64,000 nucleotides of DNA from Alisma plantago-aquatica. Its lineage: Eukaryota > Streptophyta > Magnoliopsida > Alismatales > Alismataceae. Position 1 is the stretch's first letter. The number at the start of each line of letters is the position of its first letter. Positions 25,098-35,110 of this stretch are shown in pieces. The notes below the pieces were generated by a model. The model made no database searches. It saw only the letters and a list, made by a program, of their open reading frames with translations, and was not told the origin of the DNA. Made by a program: the position numbers and the translations under genes. The stretch lies in assembly GCA_963693085.1 (NCBI GenBank), contig OY856412.1, positions 1,411,470,894-1,411,534,893 on the forward strand. The letters are read 5' to 3'.

Positions 25098-25906
25098 ATT
25101 TCTGTTTAGAATTTCTATTTTACCAACTATCGTTTAATTGATAGGAGTATAAAAGCTTTTCGTGAAGGCGGAGGACAAATACCCACAAAATTAAAGACAT
25201 TGACTTTGAAAAATGTCAAGGTAGCTACTTTAACAACTGCTTAGTCTTATATGTATTAATTTAAACTCTTATATGTCAACTCTTATAGTCTTCTATTTAT
25301 AGTAGTTACTAACATTAAGTATAATTCATTATTTATAGTGTCCTATACAAAATAATGACTGGGCTTGTGGTTACTATGTAATGAAATATATGCAAGCTAT
25401 TTTCAAACAAGCATCAAATAACATTCAGACTATAGACCAGGTAATAAAGAATAACATCATAAATTTACAAATGAGTTGTAGTCATTTTATAAAATATTAG
25501 CATGTGCATTTTCTGTTACAGATCTTTACAACTCAGCCTTACACACGTGAGGACTTAAATGAATTCCGAGAAGAGTGGTCAGATGCTTTTCTAAATGAAG
25601 TCAATATAGCATTGGAATAAACATGTAAGTTACGCTCCATTTATGTATGTGGTTTCAGTACTCTTTCATATTTACTTTTATATCTGACATTTAATATATA
25701 TCATCTCAGACTTGCAATCTATCATTTTGTAAAGTATGATGTGACTATGTGTACTCAACTCAATATATATGAATCATTTTTGTTATGAATGTTTGGTATG
25801 GAATGGTGACGGTTGAGCATCAATGCTCCCCTCTCCCATATCTTATATATTCTTGTTCTTCTGTTTTGTTCTGTTTAGTTTCGGCAGAAATTTAAAAAAA
25901 ATCCGA

Positions 25907-26222
25907 CCCTATAGCGTCGATTTTCTTAAAAAACCGACGCTATGGGTGTTTTGGCCGTTCAGCGTAGAACGGCCGTGCTGCATAACACGACCGTGTTGGG
26001 AGGAGGTAGAATGGACGTGCCGCGTAGAACGACCGTGTTGAGATATGGTAGAATGGTCGTGCCATATAGCACGACCGTGTTATTATAATAAACAAGGCTG
26101 TGCTAGGGGGCACGACCGTTCTACCTCTTCGCAACACGGCCGTTTTATGCAGCACGACCATTCTACGCTGAACGGCCAAAACACCTATAGCGTCAGTTTT
26201 TTAACAAAATTGACGCTATAGG
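25907..26222. repeat. Long hairpin in the 3' subterminal region of the CACTA element
   Basis: The left arm 25907-26021 and right arm 26108-26222 are imperfect reverse complements of about 115 bp. Both include 'gtgttttggccgttcagcg' or its complement and several copies of the CGGCCGT word. The 86-bp loop contains more of the same words. Confidence 0.85.
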
Positions 26223-26482
26223 TCGTTAGATATAATCTGTAGAGTCGGTTATTTATTAAAAAACTGACGTTATAGGGTTCAGGTACAGTTTCATTTCTCA
26301 TTTGGGTTTAGTTTTTGAGAGCCTATAGGGTCGGTTGTTTACTATACAAGGTTGGTTTTTTTGGGTTAAAAAAACCGACGCTACAGAGCAATTACTGTAG
26401 TGACGGCCACTTAGGTGTCGGCTGAAAAGTGACGCTATAGGGTTAAAAAAAAACGACGCTATAGACCATTTTTGTACTAGTG
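26223..26482. repeat. 3' subterminal repeats and terminus of the CACTA element
   Basis: Further copies of the 'ccgacgctatag' / 'tagcgtcggtt' word lie in both orientations up to the terminal tactagtg at 26475-26482. They match the array at the left end and mark both ends as belonging to the same element. Similar words also lie at 25902-25936. Confidence 0.85.
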
Positions 26483-26485
26483 GTA

Positions 26486-27270
26486 TTTAGCCATTTAGAG
26501 GAGTGCAAAGTTCAAAAATAGATCAATGGAATCCCCCAAAAGTGGTTAGAATTCAAACCAAGTGTTTGTATTGGCTAGTACACACACAACCTAAACTATA
26601 ATAGGGGCCCTTGGACTTTATTTCAAGTTTGCCTTCTATGCTCCGTTGCTATAGTAGAGTGTTTGTGCCTCCAAAAACCCCTAGTCTCCCTCAAGGTTGA
26701 TTACTTCTCAACACATAATTTTGTGAGTTAGGATTTCTATAACCGAGATCCCTCATTGTACACTTGTCAAAGCTCTCAACTCTTCTTCCCAATCTCTCTC
26801 TAGCAAAGTGATTATTTGAAGATTTGCTTCCTTGAAGAAGGAAGAGGTGGATTCAATATCAAATATCATATACTGGTGTGGGTAAGACCTTATTCAAGAC
26901 TGAAGACTCTAGGTAGGTATATAGTTAAATCCTTGTAATCATTATTGGCTAATTTATCCAAAAAGGAATGCTAGTTTAGACCTTGATCTAGAGAAAGACA
27001 GTCTTATGTTGTAACTCTTATAAGAGAATATAAGGTGTCACACATGGTTGAAAATTGTATAGATTGACCCCTCTAGGTAGTGTATGTACATCTCCTAGCT
27101 TGGAGTTTGGAACCCCCATGATTTCTAGCCTTCTTTGGTGTTTACTCAATCTCTCTTTCCCTAATATTTTTATACTTGTAATATTATCTTGGTAAATATT
27201 TCGAAGGTCTAATATAATTTAAGTGGTTTTATCTCTATTCACCCCCCTTTAGAGCCCTAGATCATAGATT
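26486..27270 (+). mobile_element. Probable right half of the Maximus/SIRE-like Copia LTR
   Basis: This stretch has no gene. It continues from the CACTA insertion site and ends in a pyrimidine-rich 'ctattcacccccctt' (near 27235). That text closes the LTR/leader of many plant Copia elements. Together with 1457-2602 it would form one older element. 26830-27180 has an exon-like but non-coding composition. The assignment is an inference. Confidence 0.35.
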
Positions 27271-27986
27271 GATTGATTGGATTGGATTAGTCTGTTATCC
27301 AAGATTGATTGATTAAATTGGGTTAGAATGTTTTGTGTTTGTTGATCCAGTCTAGTTAGATGGATGGGCCAACTAGTTGACCCATTTGCTGAACTAGTCC
27401 ATTTGGTTGACTCGGATAACCATTTTTATCAATTGTCCAGATCTTAGCTTGGTCAATCCACTAGAACTTCAAATTGATGAAATGGCCTATCTAGTCCAAC
27501 AACTGGACTTTCCAATCAATTGTATGGGCATCTAGTCAGTCCAATAACGATTCAATTGATTTCCTAAACCTTTCATAATCTATTAATCATGTGTAAGGAG
27601 GCGAGATCACCTCCTCACTAAAATTTAACAGAAAATACACAACATTCATCTTTTACAAAATTTTTGAAGATGAAGGATTAAGGCATAATAATTCCATTTA
27701 AATAAGCATGAACCAAATAAAAAATGTCAATAGGAGTTGTGGAAGGAGAAACCTATGCTATTACATAGCTTTATTTCAAATGTTTGAAATATAATCTGGA
27801 AAGTAAACTACTAGATCTAGGAATAGTAACCTAGTCATCTTGGAAGCACTACTCCTAATCGGGTACTCCTTTCTCTGGTCCGATCCCTTGTCCTGGCTCT
27901 GGGTGGTTGGGATCACCCAACAAGAGGAGAGAAAAGTCTGTGTCAATTTAATTGATTAAGGACATTTATTAGTTTAATATATGGAA
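27271..27986. other. AT-rich stretch, nothing recognised
   Basis: Short internal repeats around 'gattgattgatt' occur at 27268-27315. No open frame over 60 codons, domain, RNA gene or terminal repeat was found. Confidence 0.4.
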
Positions 27987-27998
27987 AAGTAAAGATTT

Positions 27999-28783
27999 TT
28001 TTTTGAAAATAGCTCAATCTCATTAAAAGTAAGCCATACGACTACAAGATAGACATCTCTCATCAAGTAACCAAGCAGCAACTCCTTTTACGGAAAGACA
28101 TAGCACAAGGCTCAGATTGGGATGTGATAGGTACGTTTCTGCACCATCCACCTCTTGTAGTGGCTGTCTAATAGCTATCCGGGATGGAATTCATCAATCT
28201 ACAAGAACCTATGAGTACATTGGGTAAGGAGTTTGCATAGCCGCTGGCAGAGGTTACCATCTTGAAGACAACGAATGATCACCTGAAAAAGAGCTCGACC
28301 ACAAAGAAACAACACAAACACAACACCACACAAACAGGACTAGAAACACAACTACCAGCAAAGAAACAAAAATTAAAAAAAAAAACTGGCCAAGGAGCCA
28401 CCCAACAAGCACTAAGGGTGCACCAACCAGGAGACCCGAGAAGGAGGCCAAACCCCAGCGATGCAAATATAGAGGAAGGATGGCTCATGCGGATACAGCG
28501 GTGGGGAGTAGAGGGTGCCAGGAACCCCACCACCACTCCCGACCACCACTATGAGTAGGGGGCGGAAGACCCGCACGAAGCACAAACCTAGCTTAACCCT
28601 CCTCTGCATGAAGCACCAAGGGCGCCCGAGCTCACCATCTACCCAAGAAGGAACCCAAGGCATGAACAAAAAAAGACCACCACAAACCAAAAACTAGACA
28701 CAGACAAAGGGGAATGAGCGGAAGTGGTAAAAACTACCTACTAACTGACACCACACTCAGGAAAAAGAACAAAAGTAGGAGGC
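27999..28783 (-). mobile_element. 5'-truncated LINE tail
   Basis: A 12-bp direct repeat 'aagtaaagattt' flanks this segment (27987-27998 and 28784-28795). A run of T at the left is the poly(A) tail of a minus-strand insertion. The text next to the tail (minus strand 'taatgagattgagc', then 'attttcaaaa') is typical of plant L1 3' ends. At 785 bp with no RT motif, this is the 3' untranslated end of a LINE. The overlapping frames at 28254-28697 on both strands are low-complexity and not credible genes. Confidence 0.75.
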
Positions 28784-29003
28784 AAGTAAAGATTTACTAA
28801 GCTAAGAGATTTTAAAAGTACGAGGCAAGTAAATGATTAAGAATTCTGCCAAGTCAAATAAAGTTGCATGCATGATTTAATATGACTATATTAAACTAAT
28901 ATAGGGCTGAGGCACCTACCTAACCTCAACCAAAACAAATATGTGAGGGAGAGTGGTCACATTCCCAAGCACTTACAAATATATATAAAAGTGGGGAGAG
29001 TAG

Positions 29004-32000
29004 TGTAACACCCCTGACCTGGGTTATGCTTTAACCCTAGGTGTTTTGATTAAGAAAGATGATTATATGTTTAATCTCATCTTGTGAAAAGTAATTAGGG
29101 CTCATGAGGAACTTATGTTTCAATTTTGGTCCTGTTTGAACAATGTTGAAGCAATGATTTCTTATTTTGGACTAAAGTGCAAATTACCCAAGTTGAGGGG
29201 TTAAATTGCAAATTGCACATGATAAGATGTTCCTCTGATGTTGTGACATCATAAGAATGAATATAATGGAGTGGTATGGTTTTCCCAAGCCTGGACACCA
29301 AGATAGAGCTTGTTGGACAATGTTGTGCATTAAAACCTAGTTTTGGAGTAAAGTGCAATTTACCCAAAATATAGGGTTCAATATGAAAATTACCACTTCA
29401 ACAAGGTCCCTAATATTTCTTATCATCAGTTAGAGAAAATAAAATGAGAGGGACTCCTCATTTGAATTAAGTTGTAGGAGAGAGAATCTTGACATTAAAA
29501 TAATCAAGAATAATGCCTAATTGAAACCCTAATTCGAATTAGGACAAAAATGAATAAAAATAATTGAAGGGCTTTCAACCAAAATGTTTTGGGTTGATTT
29601 TTAATAAGTATGGACGTTCCTTTGCTAAGATAAGGAACGAAAATATCTTAAGTAGGTGAAATTCCACTCACCTTATTATAAAGAAAAGTAATTTCCACTC
29701 ACATATGGGATATTAATATAATAAGCATTAAGGTGCTTAATTTGCTTTTCTTTAAATTGAGGATAATGAAGGGGAATAAAAGGCAAAGGAAGGTGCCTCG
29801 TATCCATGGAATTGAGGGGGAAGAGGCGGCCATAATTTTTGGATTAATTGGATTTTTATAAGACATTTTCTCTCTCATCAATTTCCTTATAAAAGTGCCT
29901 TTTCCAATTGAATTGAAAGGCTTTTTCGGCCCTTTCTTCTTCCTTTGTTTGGGATGAGCTCAAGGGGACTTAGGATCAACAGAAGGACGAGACACAACCT
30001 GTTGGTAAGCTTCTTGACCCTCGTTCTTCATGATTTCATGGTGGAAATCGAAAATAAATTATGGATTCCTTCTTATTTCGATCTCCTCTTCAACCCTAGC
30101 CAACTTTTGCAATCAAAAGCTTGTGGACGAGCCTAGGGGGAGTTGCTAGAGATTCATCCACCATTGATGGCGTGATCTTGGAGCTTTGGAGCTCAATTGG
30201 AGGCGGGTTTTATAACTTAAACCCTCAAACATTGCTATTGCATCAATCTTCTATGCTTTGTTGATTGATTTCTTCAATTTTATACACTTTTGTTTCTTTG
30301 CTGCAAATTCCATCAAGAACGGTTGCTGTTCTTGGGTGCACGAAGGAATATGATGATGACATCATCATAAGAAAGCACCTCACCAAATATCTTGGGATCA
30401 AACGATCTCAAAAGTTGGGACCAAACGGTTTCACCAAAACCGTTTGGTGACCAAACGGGTTGCAAACCGTTTGGTGGCAAACGGGTTCAAACCCGTTTGA
30501 AGGAGTTGACCAAGCATTGACCGTTTGGGAATCTCGTTCCTAATTATGTAGGATAATTACCCTCCAAATTTGAGGGGTTAACTTCAAAGGAATAATAGGT
30601 TTAAGGCCAATCAATTAGACAAATCGAATTGAATTAAGTGATGATTTTCAACCTGAATAACTTGACCTTCTTGGGAAAACGGGTTCAAGACCGTTTGAGA
30701 TGGTTGACCAAGCATTTACCATTTGGAATTCCTGTTCATAATGATGTTGGTTAATGACCCTCCAAATTTTAGGGGTTAACTCCAAAGGAATCATATGTTG
30801 AAGGCTAATCAATTAGGAAAACCTAATTGGATTAAGTGCTGATTTTCAACCTGATTAACTTGACCTGCTTGGGCAAACGGGTTCAAGACCATTTGAGTGA
30901 GTTGACCAAGCGTTGACAGTTTGGGATTCATGTTCATAATTATGTTGGTTAATGACTCTCCAAATTTTAGGGGTTAACTCCCAAGGAATCGTGATTTGAA
31001 GGCTATTCAATTAGGCAAACCCTAATTGAAAACAGTGCTGAAATTCCAATGAGTTAAGTTGAGATTTTGGGTTGATTAGCCCAAACGGGTTCAAGACCGT
31101 TTGGGGATCATCCAAACGGGTTCAAGACCGTTTGGGGATCACCCCAAGACCGTTTGGAGGTCTGGGGTCAAGTATAGTTGATCAATTTAAGGTCCAAAGG
31201 TACCAAATCATACTCCAACTCAATGCTGATTTGTTGATCAACTCGATAGACCAATCCATGATGATTTTTCACTAAAGTCCAAAGGTTGGATGAGCCAAAC
31301 GGTCTCAAGACCGTTTGGAGCTCATCCAAACGGTCTCAAGACCGTTTGGTGGTCACCCAAGACCGTTTGGAGGTCTAGGGTTGAGTATGGTTAGGTGTTT
31401 GAAGGTCTAAAGGTACTAAGCTGATATACAATGCAATGTTGATTTGGTGATCAATCCAATGAACCAAACCCCAATTGGAATGCTTAGATTTGAGTGATAT
31501 GATGGGAAAATGGTCTCAAGACCGTTTGGAGGTCATCCAAACGACCTCAAGACCGTTTGGGGTCAGGTCATACCCAATTTGGATGATGGTTCAATGGTTT
31601 CAAAGCAACTAGTCTTACATTGATTAGTGTTGTTGAATCATCGATTCCAAACCCTAATTCAATTGAATCAAACCCTAATTGATGATCAATTGAGGGTAAA
31701 TTGAGGGTCAAATCATTTGAAGGTTGACCTATTAAACTCAATTGAAGTATGAGGATAGGTCCAATTGATGATTGATTCCATGAGTTCAATGATTGAAGGA
31801 ATCAACATTGGAAACCCTAATTCAATTGGATACTTATGTAATGGAGGTCCAATGTGATTGAATCTCTTGAGAATCAAGATGGTGAATGATCCATTGATCC
31901 AATGCTGATTAGTAATGATAGTCAATGAAGGTATAAAGGTTGAAACCATATTAGTACCTAAGTGGTTAGTGCCAATTAAGGGATGAACCCTAATTGCTTA

Positions 32001-35000
32001 TAGGATCAATGACTTGATATACTATGTTAATCATAGTTGTATGAACTCGATTGAAGGGTTGATATGACCTAATCAAGTTGAGATGATGATAGCATGAATT
32101 CCTATAAGAATATGATTCGTGTGGTGTTTAAGGGTATGATCCTTAAGTAGAGAGATCATGAAACCCTAATCATGAACATAAACCCTAATTATGGGCAATG
32201 TGATATGAAACCCTAATGAAGGGTGATGCTATATGCAATCCCTATTCTAAAGAAGGGAGATGGTATGTGAAACCCTATTCCCTAATGAGAGAATAGAATT
32301 CATATTTGAATATGATTCATGAGGTGAACTCCCTTTGCACGACCATGCAAGGTAGCACGGCCGTGGTAGCTTCCCCTCGCACGGCCGTTCTTGGTTGCAC
32401 GACCGTGGTGCTCTATGCTTGATTTAGAGGTGATTTGAAAGTGACCTCATATGATCGTATACCTTGATATGATTATAAGTCCAATATAATTGGATGAAGG
32501 ATACATAAGATATGTGATGAGAAACCCTAGTTGAGGGTGTATCATTGTGATTGTTTATAAGCAACTTTATAATAAAGTCATGCCTTAAACTAAGATAAGT
32601 CCATATCATGTGAGATAGCTGTACAATTCTAATGTGTGGCCTTTGCATTATATGCTAAAGGTAAGAGATTAGTGATGGAATGTATTAAGAGGGAAATACC
32701 TTAATACAAGATAAGATGGATAACTCAACAAAGTTTGAAATGATGAGAAAATGATACATCAAGATATGATAGTTATCACATTCAGCATTTCAGGGTTTAT
32801 ATGCCTTGATGTACTTCAAATACAATATAATTGGGTAAGAAACATATGAAGTGTGTTATGAAACTATTACAATGAAATGTAATGAGTTGTTACACCTTGA
32901 TGAGTGTTAATTAATGTACCTTGAGAATGGGGTTAAGCCCAAATAATGTGTATGATATAATCATACCATGATAAGGATGAGAAATGAACTCATACCTTGA
33001 ATTGATGATCATTAATGCTATATGATGAAAGTAATGTTCTAGAATAATCAAATATGATATCCTTGAATTCCCCAGAGGTATGGGATAATGTATTAAGGGT
33101 TGGACAGATAATGAGATCATGAACTCTTTATTAATGAGAAATGGGGAACCCTAACCCTAATTTGGGTAAAGGGAATGAAAAGCCCTATTTGATAGTAAAC
33201 CCTAATTCCTGGTAGAGGAATAATGGTGTTACTATCACATCACATGATGTGATGAATATCTTGTATGACTGTTATCATGCCTAATAACCATACAGATATT
33301 ATGAGATGATGTATATAGCTAGTGTGAGCTGTGACATTTATATAATAAATGTTGATTGGCATTATGTGCCTTAATGTTGTTGTTGCTTAGTAAAAGAAGC
33401 AATATGCATGGACTTTTATGAGTCACATGAGTAAGTTGTTACCTAGTGAGAGGTGACAAGATATTTCATGGCCTTGTGAGCCAGGTGTGATGCTTGTGTA
33501 ACAAGTATCATGAATGCCTTGGTCAGATGACCTGAAGGTGATAGTTACCTGAAAAAGGTATAATAATGCTCAATGATGAGTTAAGGGTTTGAATACCCAG
33601 AACCATATGATTATGGTGATGAGAAAGTGAAGGGATGATAATTCCCAGTATTGAAATGAGGGACTGAGTTCCCAGGGTCTTTGAAAGACTGATAAATATC
33701 TGATAAAAGTAGTACATGTCTCTTTATAGCATTGTTGTAATAAGTTATGTTTGAGAACTTGGCTGATGCTAAAAGAATATGAGAATGTACTTAATAAATC
33801 AAGTGAAATCTATTCATGTAGTGCTCTGACCATAGATCCATCATCGTCAGGAATAGGTGATGGTGAAACGGGTGCCCGCGGCAAAACCCGGAGCACATAT
33901 TTTGAATATGTGGGGGTAAATGGGTGAAAATATCCTTACGTCCTCTTGAAGAGATTGTTGGAAGGTAAACAAGAAACCTCTCAATCCTTCATGAATATGT
34001 CGGGATGGATGTATCATGAATCTCCCAATGATACTTAATGTCAGATCGAGGAGATAAACAAGAAATCTCTCGATTGGCGATGAGAGTGCAGTTGACGTTG
34101 TAACTCTGTAGCGAAGGTGCCAGAATACCCTGGCTAGCTAGTTAGCAGAGACATGAGATGTCCTGCATGTGGTCTCGTACTGACCAAGACAGATGAGGTC
34201 ATAAGAATCCGGCTCTTTTGATGACCTATGTATGGTACCGAGGCGATTTCGTAATGGTCGGTTGGAGTGTGAGCGGTATATCTCATCTCCTCAGAGCATA
34301 AGTGTGATTGTAAAATGTAATCAGCCGTATAGCATGTTTGCTTAAGGATTGAATACGGAGATTCATTGGCTCATGTTGCATTTCTTTGTGCATTCCTTAG
34401 TAGATAAATGTTAATTATGTTTCTTTATATTCTCTGCAAAGTAGACAGATGAATTACTTATCTACCATGGGTAGATGCAATGACCTCCTTGAGAATGGAG
34501 ATTAACTTATTCTGTTCTATGATGAATAATTCTGCCTGATAATGTAAAAGTAACCCCTACTCAGTTTTAATTTGATAAACTGCAATAACAATGTTTTTGG
34601 CGGAGAGTTATATCTCTCGCTGGGGCAATTTTCAATTGTCTCACCCCCGTGGGAAACATTTTTAGGTATGCATGGAAGGCAGAGCAGAAACCCTAGAACA
34701 GGGAAAGAGCAGCAGCAACAGCAGGGACAACAATAAAATCTCAAGTGGAAATATTGTTTGTCTAGTCATATAGATAGTAGTCTTATGTGTCGTCTCTGTA
34801 CTCTCAGGTCCTCAGAGTTTTAAATGTATCAATCTGAGTTTTGGCTTGGTGCCTTGAAGTTTTTATACTGCCTGTGTATATTTGTTAACAGGGCAGTCAA
34901 TGTTGTAGTCCTTGAAAAGGAATGGTACAGGTTGTGTACTTGTGAACCAGGATGAATTTGGAATACTTTGGTTCATGGTTAAAGAGTTTTCCTGTGAATG

Positions 35001-35105
35001 GATCTCTTTGCAAAAAGTTTTAAATTTTCAGTGATTTTCAGTAATCCGCTGCAAATAATTCACTTCCGCATTAGTTAATCCTATTTTCGCGAGACGGTCG
35101 TTTCA
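29004..35105 (+). mobile_element. 6.1-kb long-LTR unit (probable solo LTR), copy 1
   Basis: The unit runs from TGTAACACCCCTGACCTGGG to GAGACGGTCGTTTCA. It is flanked by a 5-bp direct repeat AGTAG (28999-29003 and 35106-35110). TG...CA ends plus a 5-bp duplication are the signature of LTR integration, and the terminal text resembles plant Ty3/gypsy LTRs. No open frame reaches 100 codons and no retroviral domain is visible, so it reads as a single very long LTR without an interior. It contains the palindromic ACGGTCTCAAGACCGT minisatellite (30400-31565), CGGCCGTG words (32337-32411) and repeated AAACCCTAA words (32160-33200). Confidence 0.8.
30400..31565. repeat. Minisatellite of the word AAACGGGTTCAAGACCGTTTGG
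   Basis: More than a dozen imperfect copies occur of a partly palindromic word whose halves are 'aaacggtct' and 'agaccgttt'. They are in clusters separated by unique text (dense near 31082-31150, 31296-31370 and 31510-31562). Longer units of about 250-300 bp, containing 'ggttgaccaagcattgacc' or a close variant, also recur near 30505, 30705 and 30900. Confidence 0.85.
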
Positions 35106-35110
35106 AGTAG

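Larger units (their letters stand above)
7792..25620 (+). pseudogene. PF03004-like / middle domain / Ulp1 (C48) protease fusion gene of the CACTA element, broken
   Basis: Exons deduced from splice sites and phase: 7792-8081, 8198-8401, 8517-8750, 8858-9220, 9333-9584, 9667-9935, about 9982-10192, 15901-16011, 25145-25220, 25339-25440 and 25522-25620. Exons 1-4 resemble the plant transposase (Ptta/En/Spm, PF03004) family: 'RGPTLMRRL', 'KVPIDIENWHDVP', 'KKRVLQRCGVRWRGFKTYL', 'HPGHVRGLGAGIGFKSYF'. Exon 5 is a conserved middle domain (DUF8039-like; 'NLGGTLHC', 'GWPRHLVINDK'). Exons 8-11 are a C48 SUMO-protease-like domain with His (SRHMELVVIVPK), Asp (YYLDPMG), Gln and Cys (PIQNNDWACGYYVM), ending 'FREEWSDAF'. 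Exon 1 has an in-frame TAG (7894) and a frame change near 7930. Exon 4 has TAA at 9041 and 9122, and exon 6 TGA at 9778. The junction into exon 7 does not join in frame. The LINE and Copia elements lie in the introns after exons 7 and 8. Confidence 0.85.
2603..26482 (+). mobile_element. CACTA (En/Spm) DNA transposon, 23.9 kb, with nested retrotransposons
   Basis: The left end starts CACTACTACATTTTTGG. The reverse complement of the right end starts CACTAGTACAAAAATGG, so 12 of 17 bases agree, including the diagnostic CACTA. The element is flanked by a 3-bp direct repeat GTA (2600-2602 and 26483-26485), the duplication size made by CACTA transposases. Both ends carry arrays of the subterminal word 'tagcgtcggttttt' and variants in both orientations. 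Inside are a broken TNP2-type transposase and a broken PF03004-Ulp1 gene, both on the plus strand. Subtracting the LINE (about 5.6 kb plus duplication) and the Copia element (9.05 kb plus duplication) leaves an original element of about 9.2 kb. Both genes carry nonsense codons, so this copy is not autonomous. Confidence 0.93.

Noticed and set aside
28254..28697. Overlapping frames on both strands of 60-98 codons
   Set aside because: Low complexity, inside a LINE 3' untranslated segment flanked by a target duplication, with no domain.
32160..33200. Interstitial telomere tract
   Set aside because: Words are separated by unrelated text with irregular spacing. No uninterrupted array of the 7-bp plant telomere unit is present.
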